A program made the position numbers and the translations under genes. Of a DNA stretch of 64,000 bases, positions 17,757-27,337 are shown one piece after another (position 1 is the stretch's first letter; every line of letters starts with the position of its first letter). The notes under the pieces are model-generated. The model was given only the letters and a program-made list of their open reading frames with translations, did not search any database and was not told the origin of the DNA. The DNA is taken from positions 229,119 to 293,118 of the forward strand of contig NZ_QRGD01000008.1 in NCBI RefSeq assembly GCF_003449015.1. The letters are read 5' to 3'. Origin of the DNA: Aureibaculum luteum (GTDB taxonomy: Bacteria > Bacteroidota > Bacteroidia > Flavobacteriales > Flavobacteriaceae).

Positions 17757-17799
17757 AGCAATATCGGTTCGGGTGAAAACTCGAACCGATATTGCTTTA
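17757..17799 (+). terminator. rho-independent-type terminator
   Basis: AGCAATATCGGTTCG pairs perfectly with 17782-17796 and is followed by TTT. It closes the DJ-1/NTF2-like operon. The 100 bases after it contain GGTGCGGTTTAATCCGC-type inverted motifs ahead of the next gene. Confidence 0.8.
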
Positions 17800-17897
17800 A
17801 ATTCAGTATATTGTTATCCGAAAGGCAGGTGCGGTTTAATCCGCTAATGCTGTTATACTAACAGTTGCAAAACATTTGAGGAAAATCGAAATACTGA

Positions 17898-18389
17898 ATG
17901 AAAAAAGTCATAATTACAGGAAGCTCAAGAAATGATGGAGATACCAAAACTCTGACGAATGAACTGTTAAAAAAATCAAATTGGGACATTATTGACTTGA
18001 ACGATTATAATTTCGGATATTACGATTATGAACATAAATATGAAAATGATGATTATATAAAATTAATGCGGAAAATAATTGACAAATATGATACTCTGAT
18101 TTTTGCAACACCAGTTTATTGGTATTCAATGAGCGGAATTATGAAAGTGTTTTTTGACAGAATAACTGATTTGTTAGAAATTGAAAAAGACCTTGGACGA
18201 AAATTACGTGGAAAAAATATGGCTGGAATTAGTTGTTCAATTGGAAATAATTTAGGCGATGTTTTTTGGCTTCCGTTTTCAGAAACTGCAAAATATTTAG
18301 GAATGAATTATATCGGAAGTTTACATACAATAACTGAAGAAATAAACGAGCTGGAATTAGAGAAGTTTATAAGTAAAGTTGGAAAGTAA
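17898..18389 (+). CDS. flavodoxin-like NAD(P)H-dependent oxidoreductase
   Basis: A 163-residue flavodoxin-fold protein with an N-terminal FMN phosphate loop (ITGSSRNDGDTKTL), the PVYWYSMSGIMKVFFDR motif typical of NADPH-dependent FMN reductases, and SCSIGNN in the third FMN loop. It probably reduces quinones or nitro compounds using FMN. Its stop codon is two bases from the breakpoint of an IS110 remnant on the other strand. The gene is nevertheless complete. Confidence 0.83.
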   Translation: MKKVIITGSSRNDGDTKTLTNELLKKSNWDIIDLNDYNFGYYDYEHKYENDDYIKLMRKIIDKYDTLIFATPVYWYSMSGIMKVFFDRITDLLEIEKDLGRKLRGKNMAGISCSIGNNLGDVFWLPFSETAKYLGMNYIGSLHTITEEINELELEKFISKVGK

Positions 18390-18390
18390 T

Positions 18391-18582
18391 TACCTGTGGC
18401 TTCCATAACACAATGACTATCTAAATCTAAGTGGTTGCTAAACTTCTTAAAGCCTGAAACATTGTTTTTAAACTGATAGTAATTGCCACAAGAGTCTGTA
18501 TCATCAAAAACTAAATGACTAAGGCCAATTCCGAAATATTTAATATCTTTATTCCTAATAAAATGTTTTTTGAAAGGACAAC
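18391..18582 (-). pseudogene. IS110-family transposase fragment, N-terminal end
   Basis: Reverse translation gives IKYFGIGLSHLVFDDTDSCG, followed by YYQFKNNVSGFKKF and HCVMEATG, the N-terminal DEDD-nuclease region of IS110/IS1111 transposases (normally FGID-S...F-N---G---L...CMEATG). The first catalytic Asp is Gly, the start ATG is gone, and the gene is cut off at MEATG exactly where the neighbouring oxidoreductase gene ends. Only about 50 residues remain. It is a dead remnant marking an old insertion and deletion. Confidence 0.8.
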
Positions 18583-18780
18583 CTACGCGAGTTTTAACGA
18601 CTTAAAATCGAGGTCTTAAAGCCTCATAGAACTGTAAGAAATCTGCGTAAAAATTGAAGAATGAGATTCTTGAATACCTTATAAAAAAAATAAAAGATGA
18701 ACAAAAAGAGTGAGGATTATCAATGTTGTCGAAGTCTAAGCTTCAACGTATACATTAACCTTAATGCTCTCTTTTATTCT

Positions 18781-18921
18781 TTCTGATTAAGTATCTAATT
18801 TAATGAATTACAAACTTAAGTTGTATATAATTAATTGCTAGTTCTGTGATTTCTTGGAAATTCCTTCGGAATTTCCACTGGTTCGTTCAATTTTGTTATT
18901 TTAGTTACTTAAACACGCAAC
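18781..18921 (+). repeat. long dispersed repeat with variable hairpin, copy at 18.8 kb
   Basis: Aligned with the reverse complement of 63262-63420 over about 140 bp: shared TATCTAATTTAATGAATTAC, then ATTGCTAGTTCT, a central hairpin (18856-18876, GGAAATTCC-TTC-GGAATTTCC), then CACGCAAC. A related copy is at 45421-45548 in reverse. The rest of 18583-18984 shows no gene. Confidence 0.78.
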
Positions 18922-18984
18922 GACATCATCCACGAATACGTTACCTAACATTATGGACCATCCAGAAACTTATCTACAAAACCA

Positions 18985-20718
18985 ATGCAAAGTATAGCAA
19001 TACTTCCTTTCAAAAACATTTCAAAAAAAACGGAGTATTCTTATCTCTGCTCTGCTATTCCTATAGAAATCACACACCTGCTTACTAATCAAGAAAAACT
19101 GAAAATTATTTCTGTAAATAGAACATCTTCCTTTAGTGAAGTACCTGATTATTACGAAAAATTGAACGCTGATTTATTAATGGAGGGGACATTATTAGCC
19201 TCAGATAATCAAGTACGAATAACCATACAAATTATAAGCGGTAAAGATAGTACTTGTTTGTTTTCCTCAAAATTTGATGAGCCTACTACTAACCTATTCA
19301 AATTACTTGACAACATTTCGGCTAAAATTATTAGATATTTAAATCTGGAACTCATAGAGAACAACATTAAAATAGATTCGAATGCTTACAATTATTATCT
19401 AAAAGGTATACATCATTGGAACCTTTGGGATGAAAATAACATAGAAAAGGCTATCTCCTTATTTGAAAAATCAATAAAAATTGAGCCAGAATTTGCGTTG
19501 GCTTATGCACGTTTATCCAATTGCTGGTCTTTATTGGCCGGAATTCAAAAAGGTAACATACTGAAAAATTATAGTACTGCAAAAACTGCAGCATTAAAAG
19601 CCATGAAATTGAATTCTTCCTTACTGGAAGCACATTTATCTTTGGCACTTATTAAACTTATCAATGATGTTGATATTTCAGGAGCTTTTTATTCTTTTCA
19701 AATGGCATTTACTATCAATAACCATTCTTCAGAAACGCATTACTATTACTCATTTTATTTACTCGTGATTGGTGAGTATAAAAAAGCCTTAAAATATCTC
19801 AAATATGCTCTAAATCGTAATCCTTTTAACATTCAAATGAACAGCACCTATGGGTTTGCATTACTATTAGCAAGTGATTATGTAGGTGCTAAAAAACAAT
19901 TAAAAAAAACACTTTCTTTTGCTCCTGATTCTGATGCTTCATATGATGCACTTTTCTGGGTGTATATGGAAACAAAAGAATTTGCTTTAGCTGAAAAATT
20001 AATCACAGACAATGCATCAAGGGTGATACATTCACCTGCTGCACAGGTAGCACTGTATCATAGAATGGGGTTAAAAGAAAAGAAAAATAAATGGATAAAA
20101 AAAGTAGTGTCAAATTTAAACAAAGACACCTACAAAAATCATTACAGAGAAGCTTCTATTGCCTATCTTAATATAGACGCAATAGAAAAAGGAATGAACT
20201 ATCTTGAATTATTTTATAAAGAAAGAATAGGGTTTATTATGGTGTTAACCCACCCCGCATGGAAAACATTTAGAGAAAGTAGAAAATTTTATAAATATAA
20301 AAAGAGGTTAAATTTATTACGCCCTCCTGTTTTATCAGACGAGTTTCCTCAAGTTGTTCGAGAGATGATGGTTATAGCTTCTTCAACCAAAGAAGAATTA
20401 TCTATCAATATCTTTGATTTACTATACATTGAAGCACAAAACATTTATTCGAAAGTTGTTTGGAAGAAAGATGGAGAAGTAAAAGAAACTTTTTTGAGAG
20501 TAGCACTCTCCAAAATTATAGACCAGACTATAAATCATCAACTGTACAGGTGCCATAACTCGTTTATCATCAATACAAATATTCCATACCAAATTAAAGG
20601 GAATAGAAAATCAATGAAATTGACCCTAAAAGAGCATACATTTGAAATACCTGTTTCCAGAAACAAAACTTCCAATATTCACAAATATCTCAAAACAGAT
20701 ATCGCTTTCTCTAAATAA
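18985..20718 (+). CDS. TolB-like, TPR and LytTR multi-domain regulator
   Basis: A 577-residue protein. Residues 1-115 begin SIAILPFKNISKKTEYSYLC and match the TolB/FlgO-like domain found in front of TPR regulators (ILPF-N-S...GTLL...R-T-QI). Residues about 130-330 hold TPR repeats (YNYLKGIHHWN, FALAYARLSNCW, ALKYLKYALNRNP). Residues about 470-577 are a LytTR DNA-binding domain (VWKKDGEVKETFLRVALSKI, then CHNSFIINTN). It lacks a membrane helix. It likely regulates genes directly, sensing through the N-terminal domains. The two exported proteins at 20814 and 21588 are natural candidates as targets. Confidence 0.78.
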   Translation: MQSIAILPFKNISKKTEYSYLCSAIPIEITHLLTNQEKLKIISVNRTSSFSEVPDYYEKLNADLLMEGTLLASDNQVRITIQIISGKDSTCLFSSKFDEPTTNLFKLLDNISAKIIRYLNLELIENNIKIDSNAYNYYLKGIHHWNLWDENNIEKAISLFEKSIKIEPEFALAYARLSNCWSLLAGIQKGNILKNYSTAKTAALKAMKLNSSLLEAHLSLALIKLINDVDISGAFYSFQMAFTINNHSSETHYYYSFYLLVIGEYKKALKYLKYALNRNPFNIQMNSTYGFALLLASDYVGAKKQLKKTLSFAPDSDASYDALFWVYMETKEFALAEKLITDNASRVIHSPAAQVALYHRMGLKEKKNKWIKKVVSNLNKDTYKNHYREASIAYLNIDAIEKGMNYLELFYKERIGFIMVLTHPAWKTFRESRKFYKYKKRLNLLRPPVLSDEFPQVVREMMVIASSTKEELSINIFDLLYIEAQNIYSKVVWKKDGEVKETFLRVALSKIIDQTINHQLYRCHNSFIINTNIPYQIKGNRKSMKLTLKEHTFEIPVSRNKTSNIHKYLKTDIAFSK

Positions 20719-20813
20719 AATCCCATCTACAACTTTTTATTCCCGATTACCACTCAATTTTCTATTATCAACTACTCTCAATTAGTTTTGTATCTCAAAC
20801 AAAATAAAACATA

Positions 20814-21560
20814 ATGAAAAGATTATTATTAACAACGGCAATACTTGTAGCAACATTCTTAATCACATTTGATGGCAATTCTCAACAAGAGATGCAAATG
20901 AGTCATAAAAAAAAATCTAACGCGAAAATGGAAAAATCTACCAGTCAAATAATTAAATTAAAAAAAGGAGAATTATTTCTGGTAATATCTTCTACAACGA
21001 AGCCAGAAGTTGGAAACCTAATGAATGACTATTTTGGTAAAGTATTTCCTGTAGCCGCAAAAAATGGATTTAAACCATTAGCCAATTTAACAATTGATAA
21101 AATTGTTTCTGGATATTACAAACCTAATAACTTTTTTGGATTATACACTTGGCCAAGTATGATGGCAGTTCAAGCATTTTTAAAAGAATTACCAAATTCG
21201 GAACTCACACCTATGAGGAAGAAAATTTGGACAGAATTAAAACAAAATATTGTGAGTGTGGAGAAGGATTTTGAATTCACTTTATATTCTGATAAAATAT
21301 ATGAAATACAAACAATATTTAGTGATATGCCTATTGATGAAGATAAAAACAAATCGTTGGCAAAAAAATATAATGGCAAAATTGTACTAAGTTTTCCAAT
21401 AGCTGGATATGAAGATTTAAATAACGGTAAAGGTCCCAATCAAATTGTTATTATAGAATGGAAATCTAATAAAGATGCAACTAAATACCGAACAAAAAAG
21501 AGTAAATATATGGTTGAAGAATCTTTTTTAACTCATTTGGAGGTTCCGAAAAATAAATAA
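20814..21560 (+). CDS. exported protein with two dimeric-barrel-like halves
   Basis: A 248-residue protein with a signal peptide (MKRLLLTTAILVATFLITF, cut near residue 24). The mature part seems to repeat a DUF1330-like ferredoxin-fold unit twice: LFLVISSTTKP...GLYTWPSMMAVQAFLKE and then a second half ending IVIIEWKSNKDATKY. Such barrels bind small ligands or form dimers. It lies 95 bases after the TolB-TPR-LytTR gene on the same strand and 27 bases before a second small exported protein. The function is unknown. Confidence 0.65.
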   Translation: MKRLLLTTAILVATFLITFDGNSQQEMQMSHKKKSNAKMEKSTSQIIKLKKGELFLVISSTTKPEVGNLMNDYFGKVFPVAAKNGFKPLANLTIDKIVSGYYKPNNFFGLYTWPSMMAVQAFLKELPNSELTPMRKKIWTELKQNIVSVEKDFEFTLYSDKIYEIQTIFSDMPIDEDKNKSLAKKYNGKIVLSFPIAGYEDLNNGKGPNQIVIIEWKSNKDATKYRTKKSKYMVEESFLTHLEVPKNK

Positions 21561-21587
21561 CGATAACTTCAATTTTAGAATTTTATT

Positions 21588-22031
21588 ATGAAGATTACAA
21601 TTACAAAATCACTAGTAGGAGCTGCATTAATTGGCAGCTCTTTACTATTCCTCTTCAGTTTTCAAAAACATCAGGATGTTCAAAAAACATACGAAAAAGG
21701 AGTCAAATTATTTCAAAAAAATTATGAAAATTATTCATACTACATCGAAGGCGTTGGCAATGTGAAAATTGATAACGTAACATTAAATGATGTGAGTCTT
21801 ACTACGGATTACCATTATTTTTCTGAAGGAGAAAACAGAAAAGGAAATAGTTTTCATAAACTTCAACCTGACGGTTCTTATAAAGGTACTTGGAAAACCA
21901 CAGCAGATAATGGGAATTACTACCAAGGAAATTCTAGTTATAAGTTTAATGAAGACGGAACGGCATTTGGCAAATGGGACTGGAGTGGAATGCCTGGTAT
22001 CTATGAAATTCGTATTGATAAAAATGAATGA
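21588..22031 (+). CDS. small exported protein of unknown function
   Basis: A 147-residue protein with an N-terminal export or anchor helix (SLVGAALIGSSLLFLFSF). The mature part has an internal pattern of DGSYKGTWKTTADNGNYY and EDGTAFGKWDWSGMPG, which suggests a small beta-sheet domain. It follows the DUF1330-like exported protein by 27 bases, so they probably form one operon. No family was recognised. Confidence 0.6.
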   Translation: MKITITKSLVGAALIGSSLLFLFSFQKHQDVQKTYEKGVKLFQKNYENYSYYIEGVGNVKIDNVTLNDVSLTTDYHYFSEGENRKGNSFHKLQPDGSYKGTWKTTADNGNYYQGNSSYKFNEDGTAFGKWDWSGMPGIYEIRIDKNE

Positions 22032-22139
22032 TAACCACAATAAAGTTAATTTACATAAAAACTGCATAACTTAATAATATCTTAACGTTGGGTAACAAAG
22101 TGCTCCGTCCTGAATATAGGCGACATCATTTTAAACATT

Positions 22140-22208
22140 ATGTATAAAAATGACAAAGTAATTAGACGTTACAGCGAACCTTTTATCGCTATACCAAAGG
22201 AAAAATAA
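22140..22208 (+). pseudogene. IS3-family orfA fragment
   Basis: The reading MYKNDKVIRRYSEPF at 22140 matches the start of IS3-family OrfA transposases (NDKVIRRYSEPFKLKIL is usual). After PF the sequence departs and stops at 22208. The segment upstream (TGCTCCGTCCTGAATATAGG at 22101) may be the old element end. Only about 15 codons are recognisable. Confidence 0.6.
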
Positions 22209-22296
22209 AAAAATAGTAGCAGATAAAGAAATAGCGAATTGATATGAAAATTATTTACGAACCGATCTAGTTTTTCTAGGTCACAAATATCAATCC

Positions 22297-24474
22297 CTAA
22301 AAATCAAATCTATAATTCATCTTAAATGCAACTCCCAAACTTTGACGCGCTATTGCTTGATTATAGTCATCTGAAACCACCAAATAGATATAAGACAATG
22401 GCTTGTATTCCCATTGTAAGCGACTATTGATATTAAAATTGTCGTACTGGGTATTATATTGCACATAAGTAGTCCAATTTAATCGGTTTGAAAAGAAAAC
22501 CTCTCCAGTAAATTGTGCCAAATGAAACGTATCACTTCCTAATTCTTTTAAATCAATATCATTACGCTCATACCTCAATTGAAATCTTGCTAAGGGCATT
22601 AATCTGTACTGCATATCTACCGCGAAACGGCTTCTTTGACCACTATAATAGCTACCAAAACTAAAGGAACCCCCATATTGAAGTTTTTTATTGTCTGCAG
22701 AAGAATATTCTAAACCAGAATTCACATAATTATATTGATCGACCGCTATGGCATTTCCATTATTCAACGGGTCAAATGCATATTTTAAATTTACATACTC
22801 ATGGGTTACCCATCCATAAATAGAAGACTGGTTTCTAAACGTAAGCTCACTATTAAAAACACTTGTAGATTGTGAAACATTACCCTTATCATCCCAATAT
22901 GTATTATTTGATAAATTAAAATAGCGGTAATTATCAATTTTTTTAGAGTCTTTATAAAATTTAGCCAACGTAAATTGACCACTAGATTCTGTGTACCCCT
23001 CTCTTATGACACTTTCTGAATTAGCATCATAGTTATACAAACGAGGCACAAAACCAACATCAGTAATATAATTTTTTTCAACTTTTCTAATCCCAGAGAA
23101 ACCAGATACATTTATATTATTGTACCAAACTCCTACATTGTAAAAATTATTAGCACCAGAAATATCACTGGTATTGCTACCTGCATAATTGGCCAATCCT
23201 GTCCATTTTTTGTTTTTTGATTTATAATCTAGGTTAACGCCTCCAACTCTGTTATAATCATTTACAAATGTATAACCGTCTATTTCTTGTCTGTTCACAA
23301 GAAACGCCGTGGCTGTAAATGCATTGGAAAGTTGTTGCTGAATCACAAAGGTGCTAAAGTTTTTCGAAGAAATAGCACCTTCTTCTTTGGTGGCCACATT
23401 AAGTACGCCTACACGTGTTTTCTTGGCAATATTTCCTGATAACTTTAATCCAAATGATATATCACTATCAGCACCAATTCTTCTGGAATAAAAGGGATTT
23501 ACGCCATCTACACCTAAGTTATTAAAAAGATCGCTGTTTTCTAAAAAGAAATTTCGACGCTCTGGAAAATATAGGGCAAAACGACTCAAATTAGTTACTT
23601 GTTGATCTACATCTATCTGTGAAAAATCAGGATTAATTGTAGCATCTAATTTTAATGAAGAACTCAGATTATATTGAATATCTAAACTAGGCTTAAAATT
23701 AGAATCTTTGGCGTCCTTCACGACATCTTCTTGATAATTCATAGTTACAGAAGGGGTCACAGCAAAACGAGAAGATTTAATTTCTGATAAACTTTCAACT
23801 ACAAAGGGTTTTGAAAATCGTAAATCAAATTGACGATAATTTCGCTCTATCGGGGTACTTGTTGTCCATTCGTTGATTTTAATATCACGAGTATGGAACA
23901 TCACTCCCCAATTTGGATTGCCTTCTTTATATCCTAGGGCCTTTAAAGGAATTTCTATTTCGAAGTATTTTAAATTTCCCTTTACAGACGTTCTAGCATT
24001 CCAAACAGTATTCCAGCTGGTACTTACCCAAAAACCATCCCCTTTTCTAGATACCAAGGCATCTATTAATGCACCTCCCATATTAACAATAAAGAAATAC
24101 CCAGACTGTTGAAGGTTATAGGTGTCAATAACGATGGAAAAAGAATCACTAGACGCACCTGTTTCTCCAATAGCATCTCGTTTTAAAGAGCCTATTTGCA
24201 CATCAGAAGTCGTGTCGTGATAAACGGCACTTATATAAAGATTTTTTCCATTATGAAACATTCTAACCACCGTTTTATTAGCAGCTAAATCTCCATTGTC
24301 AGGAATGTATTTTATGAAATCACCCTGTATATCAAGTTCATCCCAAATGGGTTCATTTAACTCTCCATCTAACTTAATATTAGTATTATTAAAAACTATC
24401 TTGTCCGACTCAGACTGAGCACGAATATTAAAAATTGCTAAAAAAAGGATTAAAAGAATTACAACTCTCTTCAT
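22297..24474 (-). CDS. CBM9-like/DUF5916 outer-membrane beta-barrel protein
   Basis: A 725-residue exported protein with a signal peptide (MKRVVILLILFLAIFNIRAQ). Residues about 25-210 are a CBM9-like beta-sandwich (IKLDGELNEPIWDELDIQGDF, then VRMFHNGKNLYISAVYHD). The rest is the DUF5916 barrel with FSQIDVDQQVTNLSRFALYF and PERRNFFLENSDLF, and it ends in an aromatic residue (YRFDF) as outer-membrane barrels do. The family is widespread in Bacteroidota and its substrate is not established. It is divergent from the LytS kinase gene at 24714, which may control it. Confidence 0.87.
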   Translation of the reverse strand: MKRVVILLILFLAIFNIRAQSESDKIVFNNTNIKLDGELNEPIWDELDIQGDFIKYIPDNGDLAANKTVVRMFHNGKNLYISAVYHDTTSDVQIGSLKRDAIGETGASSDSFSIVIDTYNLQQSGYFFIVNMGGALIDALVSRKGDGFWVSTSWNTVWNARTSVKGNLKYFEIEIPLKALGYKEGNPNWGVMFHTRDIKINEWTTSTPIERNYRQFDLRFSKPFVVESLSEIKSSRFAVTPSVTMNYQEDVVKDAKDSNFKPSLDIQYNLSSSLKLDATINPDFSQIDVDQQVTNLSRFALYFPERRNFFLENSDLFNNLGVDGVNPFYSRRIGADSDISFGLKLSGNIAKKTRVGVLNVATKEEGAISSKNFSTFVIQQQLSNAFTATAFLVNRQEIDGYTFVNDYNRVGGVNLDYKSKNKKWTGLANYAGSNTSDISGANNFYNVGVWYNNINVSGFSGIRKVEKNYITDVGFVPRLYNYDANSESVIREGYTESSGQFTLAKFYKDSKKIDNYRYFNLSNNTYWDDKGNVSQSTSVFNSELTFRNQSSIYGWVTHEYVNLKYAFDPLNNGNAIAVDQYNYVNSGLEYSSADNKKLQYGGSFSFGSYYSGQRSRFAVDMQYRLMPLARFQLRYERNDIDLKELGSDTFHLAQFTGEVFFSNRLNWTTYVQYNTQYDNFNINSRLQWEYKPLSYIYLVVSDDYNQAIARQSLGVAFKMNYRFDF

Positions 24475-24713
24475 TTATTCAAATTAAAATTAAACATGGT
24501 GCTATGTATCATAATGCACATTTGAATGGCTAATCTATTGGATGATTCGATTGTAACTTTGAATAATAGACTAAATAGACATTTCTATCTTTAGAAAGGT
24601 GTAAATTGAAGAATAGAAGATTGGTCTATGGAATTCACCTATATAACTTCTGCAATTCATATTTGAGCGATTTTTAACGTGCAGGCTTATTAAAGTTGTA
24701 TTTTAGTGCGCTG

Positions 24714-25781
24714 ATGAGTAGCATTAAAAACACACCTTTCTTTTTTGGTATTCCACTTGTTAAACATATACTATTTTGGCTTGTTGTTTACACCTATTTT
24801 ATTCTTACAATAGACATTGAATATTATGGAAGTTACAAACAGGCAATAGAATTTAGAACCATTTTAATTTCCATACAAATAGTTATAGCCTATCCATGCC
24901 TTTATTTATTAATACCAAGGTATTTAAATACAAAAAAATATTTGAGGTTTAGTATAGGTTTATTTCTGCTATTGGTAGTTGCTTATATGCTTTTCATTTA
25001 CATCATCGAGTTTTATTATCAACCTAAATATTTTGTAAGTACAGAGACTCTTACTAAGTATGATTCTATTAAAGGGTTTTGGAGCTACAGTATTAACATT
25101 CAGAAGTTTGCAGGTAAATCTATTAAGTTTTTAACGCCAACTACCTTATTAGTAATTGCTAAATTTTATAAAGAGCAGCAAACACTCATGCAACTGAACG
25201 AGCAAAAAAAATCATCTGAACTCAACACCTTAAAACATCAATTAAATCCACACTTTTTATTTAATACACTTAACAACTTATATGCTTTAACTCTAGATAA
25301 ATCTGACGAAGCTCCTGAGGTCATTGCAAAACTCTCAGAGATGTTGGACTATATGTTATATGGCTGCAATAATAAATATGTAGCGCTTCAAAAAGAAATT
25401 GAATTAATAGAGAATTACCTCGCCCTAGAAAAAGTTCGTTATGGGAGTAGAGTTACAATTCAATTTGATAAAAATGTCGATTCTAGAGTTAATATAGCAC
25501 CTTTAATTCTTTTAACCTTTATTGAGAATGCTTTTAAACATGGAGTTTCTCAAGAATTAAAAAAAGCTTTTATTAATATTGAGATACATTTAAAAGGAAA
25601 TAATATTCATTTCAATATCGTAAATTCAATTGCCGAAAACAATGTGACAACTCAAAAAGAAAACATCGGCCTCTCTAACGTCAAAAAACAATTAGACTTT
25701 CTGTATCATAAAACATATTCTTTAACAATAAAAGAAGAAAATAATCGGTTTAATGTTGATTTAAAATTGCCAGTCAAATGA
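24714..25781 (+). CDS. LytS-type membrane sensor histidine kinase
   Basis: A 355-residue kinase with about four membrane helices in residues 15-160 and a His_kinase domain (KHQLNPHFLFNTLNNLYALT, phosphoacceptor His in that segment) followed by a HATPase region with ENAFKHG and NIGLSNVKKQLDFLY. A TTG at 24696 is in frame, but ATG at 24714 fits better with the first hydrophobic segment. It overlaps the response-regulator gene by 4 bases, giving a classic two-component pair. The signal sensed is unknown. Confidence 0.88.
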   Translation: MSSIKNTPFFFGIPLVKHILFWLVVYTYFILTIDIEYYGSYKQAIEFRTILISIQIVIAYPCLYLLIPRYLNTKKYLRFSIGLFLLLVVAYMLFIYIIEFYYQPKYFVSTETLTKYDSIKGFWSYSINIQKFAGKSIKFLTPTTLLVIAKFYKEQQTLMQLNEQKKSSELNTLKHQLNPHFLFNTLNNLYALTLDKSDEAPEVIAKLSEMLDYMLYGCNNKYVALQKEIELIENYLALEKVRYGSRVTIQFDKNVDSRVNIAPLILLTFIENAFKHGVSQELKKAFINIEIHLKGNNIHFNIVNSIAENNVTTQKENIGLSNVKKQLDFLYHKTYSLTIKEENNRFNVDLKLPVK

Positions 25782-26482
25782 AGTTCAAATGCTTAATCAT
25801 TGATGATGAAGAATTGGCAAGAGGTTTAATAAAAAACCATTTGTCTCAATTAGCTGATTTTGAATTGGTAGCAACCTATGCCAGTGCTATTGAGGCAAGT
25901 AAGATACTACAAGAGGAAACCATAGATTTGATATTTTTAGATATTGAAATGCCCGTTTTAAAAGGTACAGACTTCTTTAAAAATTTATTACACAAACCCA
26001 AAGTTATTTTCACTACAGCCTATAGGGAATATGCTATTGAAGGCTTTGAACTCAACGCAGTAGATTATATTTTAAAACCCATTACGTTTCAACGTTTCTT
26101 TAACGCAATAGAAAAATTTAGGACCTTGCAAAGAGGCAGTGTAATAACTCCCATTACAGTTCCTTCATCAGAAAGTAAAGATGCCTTTATTTATATTAGA
26201 AAAGATCGTAAACAAGTAAAAGTTCACTTAGAATCTATCTTGTATATCGAAAGTCTAAAGGATTATGTAAAAATACATTTAGCTAGAGAAAATCATGTTA
26301 CCAAATCTAGTATCTCCTCTTTTGAAACCAAGTTAGACCAACGCTTTGTTAGAGTACATCGTTCCTATATTATCAATAAAGACAAAATTACTGCTTATAC
26401 AAAGAATGATATTGAAATTGGGCAAATTGAAATTCCTATTGGTGAAAATTTTAGGAAGAATATCTCTGCTTTTTTGACATAA
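25778..26482 (+). CDS. LytTR-family response regulator
   Basis: A 234-residue regulator: receiver domain residues 1-120 with acidic pocket LIIDDEE and phosphoacceptor Asp55 in IFLDIEMP, Thr in FTTAY and Lys in ILKPITF; LytTR DNA-binding domain about residues 140-232 (FIYIRKDRKQVKVHLESILY, VRVHRSYIINKDKI). It is translationally coupled to the kinase at 24714. LytTR proteins bind direct repeats upstream of few target genes; the divergent DUF5916 gene is a candidate. Confidence 0.9.
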   Translation: MKFKCLIIDDEELARGLIKNHLSQLADFELVATYASAIEASKILQEETIDLIFLDIEMPVLKGTDFFKNLLHKPKVIFTTAYREYAIEGFELNAVDYILKPITFQRFFNAIEKFRTLQRGSVITPITVPSSESKDAFIYIRKDRKQVKVHLESILYIESLKDYVKIHLARENHVTKSSISSFETKLDQRFVRVHRSYIINKDKITAYTKNDIEIGQIEIPIGENFRKNISAFLT

Positions 26483-26887
26483 CATGTGGTACTTTAAAAC
26501 AGTATTGTCTTCTTTGATAAGTTCAATAGTATTATTGACAAAGTCAAAAATGAAGCGTAATTGTGATATTTTGATTCGAATAGAAAACGCTGATTAAGAT
26601 CCCTACACCAACGGATCATACACGCCAGTGTATATTCCATAGATTCGGGCATTTACGAAAAAGTTGGTGGTATAAATCTTACAGAATATGAACAACGGTT
26701 GCTTTTATTTTTTTAATTTAGAGCATTTATAAATTAAAAAAATAAAAGCACACAACTCTATGTAAAATTGCATTGGTCAAATAGTCTGTCTTCGCTAACG
26801 CTTCACAAAGCTATTTAATCAAAGTCGCTAAAGCTCAATTTTCACTTAACGTTGGTAGTAATTTATTGAAAATACAAAATTTAACAA
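26483..26887. other. intergenic stretch with hairpin and cassette-type repeat
   Basis: No intact gene. A peptide-like fragment near 26630-26715 reads SIDSGIYEKVGGINLTEYEQ but has no start and was not identified. A long hairpin lies at 26700-26750. From 26751 to 26870 the sequence resembles the 27338 repeat (ACAACTCTATGTAAAATTGC, ending TTAACGTTGGTAGTAA), so the DinB gene at 26888 lies between two related repeats. Confidence 0.5.
26700..26750. terminator. perfect 21-bp hairpin, possible bidirectional terminator
   Basis: TGCTTTTATTTTTTTAATTT and one more base (26700-26720) pair exactly with 26730-26750 across a 9-base loop. The stem is nearly all A-T with GC only at its foot. It lies well after the LytTR gene and before the DinB gene. 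Confidence 0.6.
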
Positions 26888-27334
26888 ATGAATAAAAACG
26901 AATTAATATTTTTTTTTGAAAGAGACTTAAAGAAGTTAATCACTGAAATAGAACTTTATAAGAATGAAGAAAATATTTGGAGAATAGAAAAAAATATTTC
27001 TAATTCAGCTGGTAATTTAACACTTCATTTAATTGGAAATTTACACACATTTATTGGGAAAGAAATTGGGAAAACAGACTATGTTAGGAATAGAGAGCTT
27101 GAATTTATCAATAAAAACGTTCCAAGAAAAGAGTTGATTGATAGTATAAACGACACCATCGAAATGGTTAAGAAATCATTAGTCTCTCTTACAGACGAAG
27201 AATTAAAAAAAGATTATCCTATTTTAAAGTTTCCAAAAGTAGAAACAAATGAATACTTATTAGTTCATTTAATAAACCATTTGACTTATCATCTTGGACA
27301 AATAAATTATCATAGGCGACTAATGGACGAATAA
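26888..27334 (+). CDS. DinB-superfamily protein
   Basis: A 148-residue four-helix-bundle protein with three metal-ligand-type His positions: NLTLHLIGNLHTFIG, and near the C-terminus HLINHLTYHLGQINYHRRLM. The pattern HL--H-TYHLGQINYHRR is usual in the DUF1572/DinB branch; related proteins are divalent-metal-dependent thiol or bacillithiol transferases. The gene is bracketed by attC-like repeats at 26751-26870 and 27338-27473. It belongs to a set of unrelated single genes inserted here. Confidence 0.83.
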   Translation: MNKNELIFFFERDLKKLITEIELYKNEENIWRIEKNISNSAGNLTLHLIGNLHTFIGKEIGKTDYVRNRELEFINKNVPRKELIDSINDTIEMVKKSLVSLTDEELKKDYPILKFPKVETNEYLLVHLINHLTYHLGQINYHRRLMDE

Positions 27335-27337
27335 AAA

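Noticed and set aside
18846..19088. Plus-strand ORF of 80 residues before the TolB-TPR-LytTR gene
   Set aside because: Covers the dispersed repeat and overlaps the real gene in another frame; codon content looks random.
26590..26715. Peptide-like fragment in front of the long hairpin
   Set aside because: Frame changes within it and no start; could be a gene remnant but not identified.
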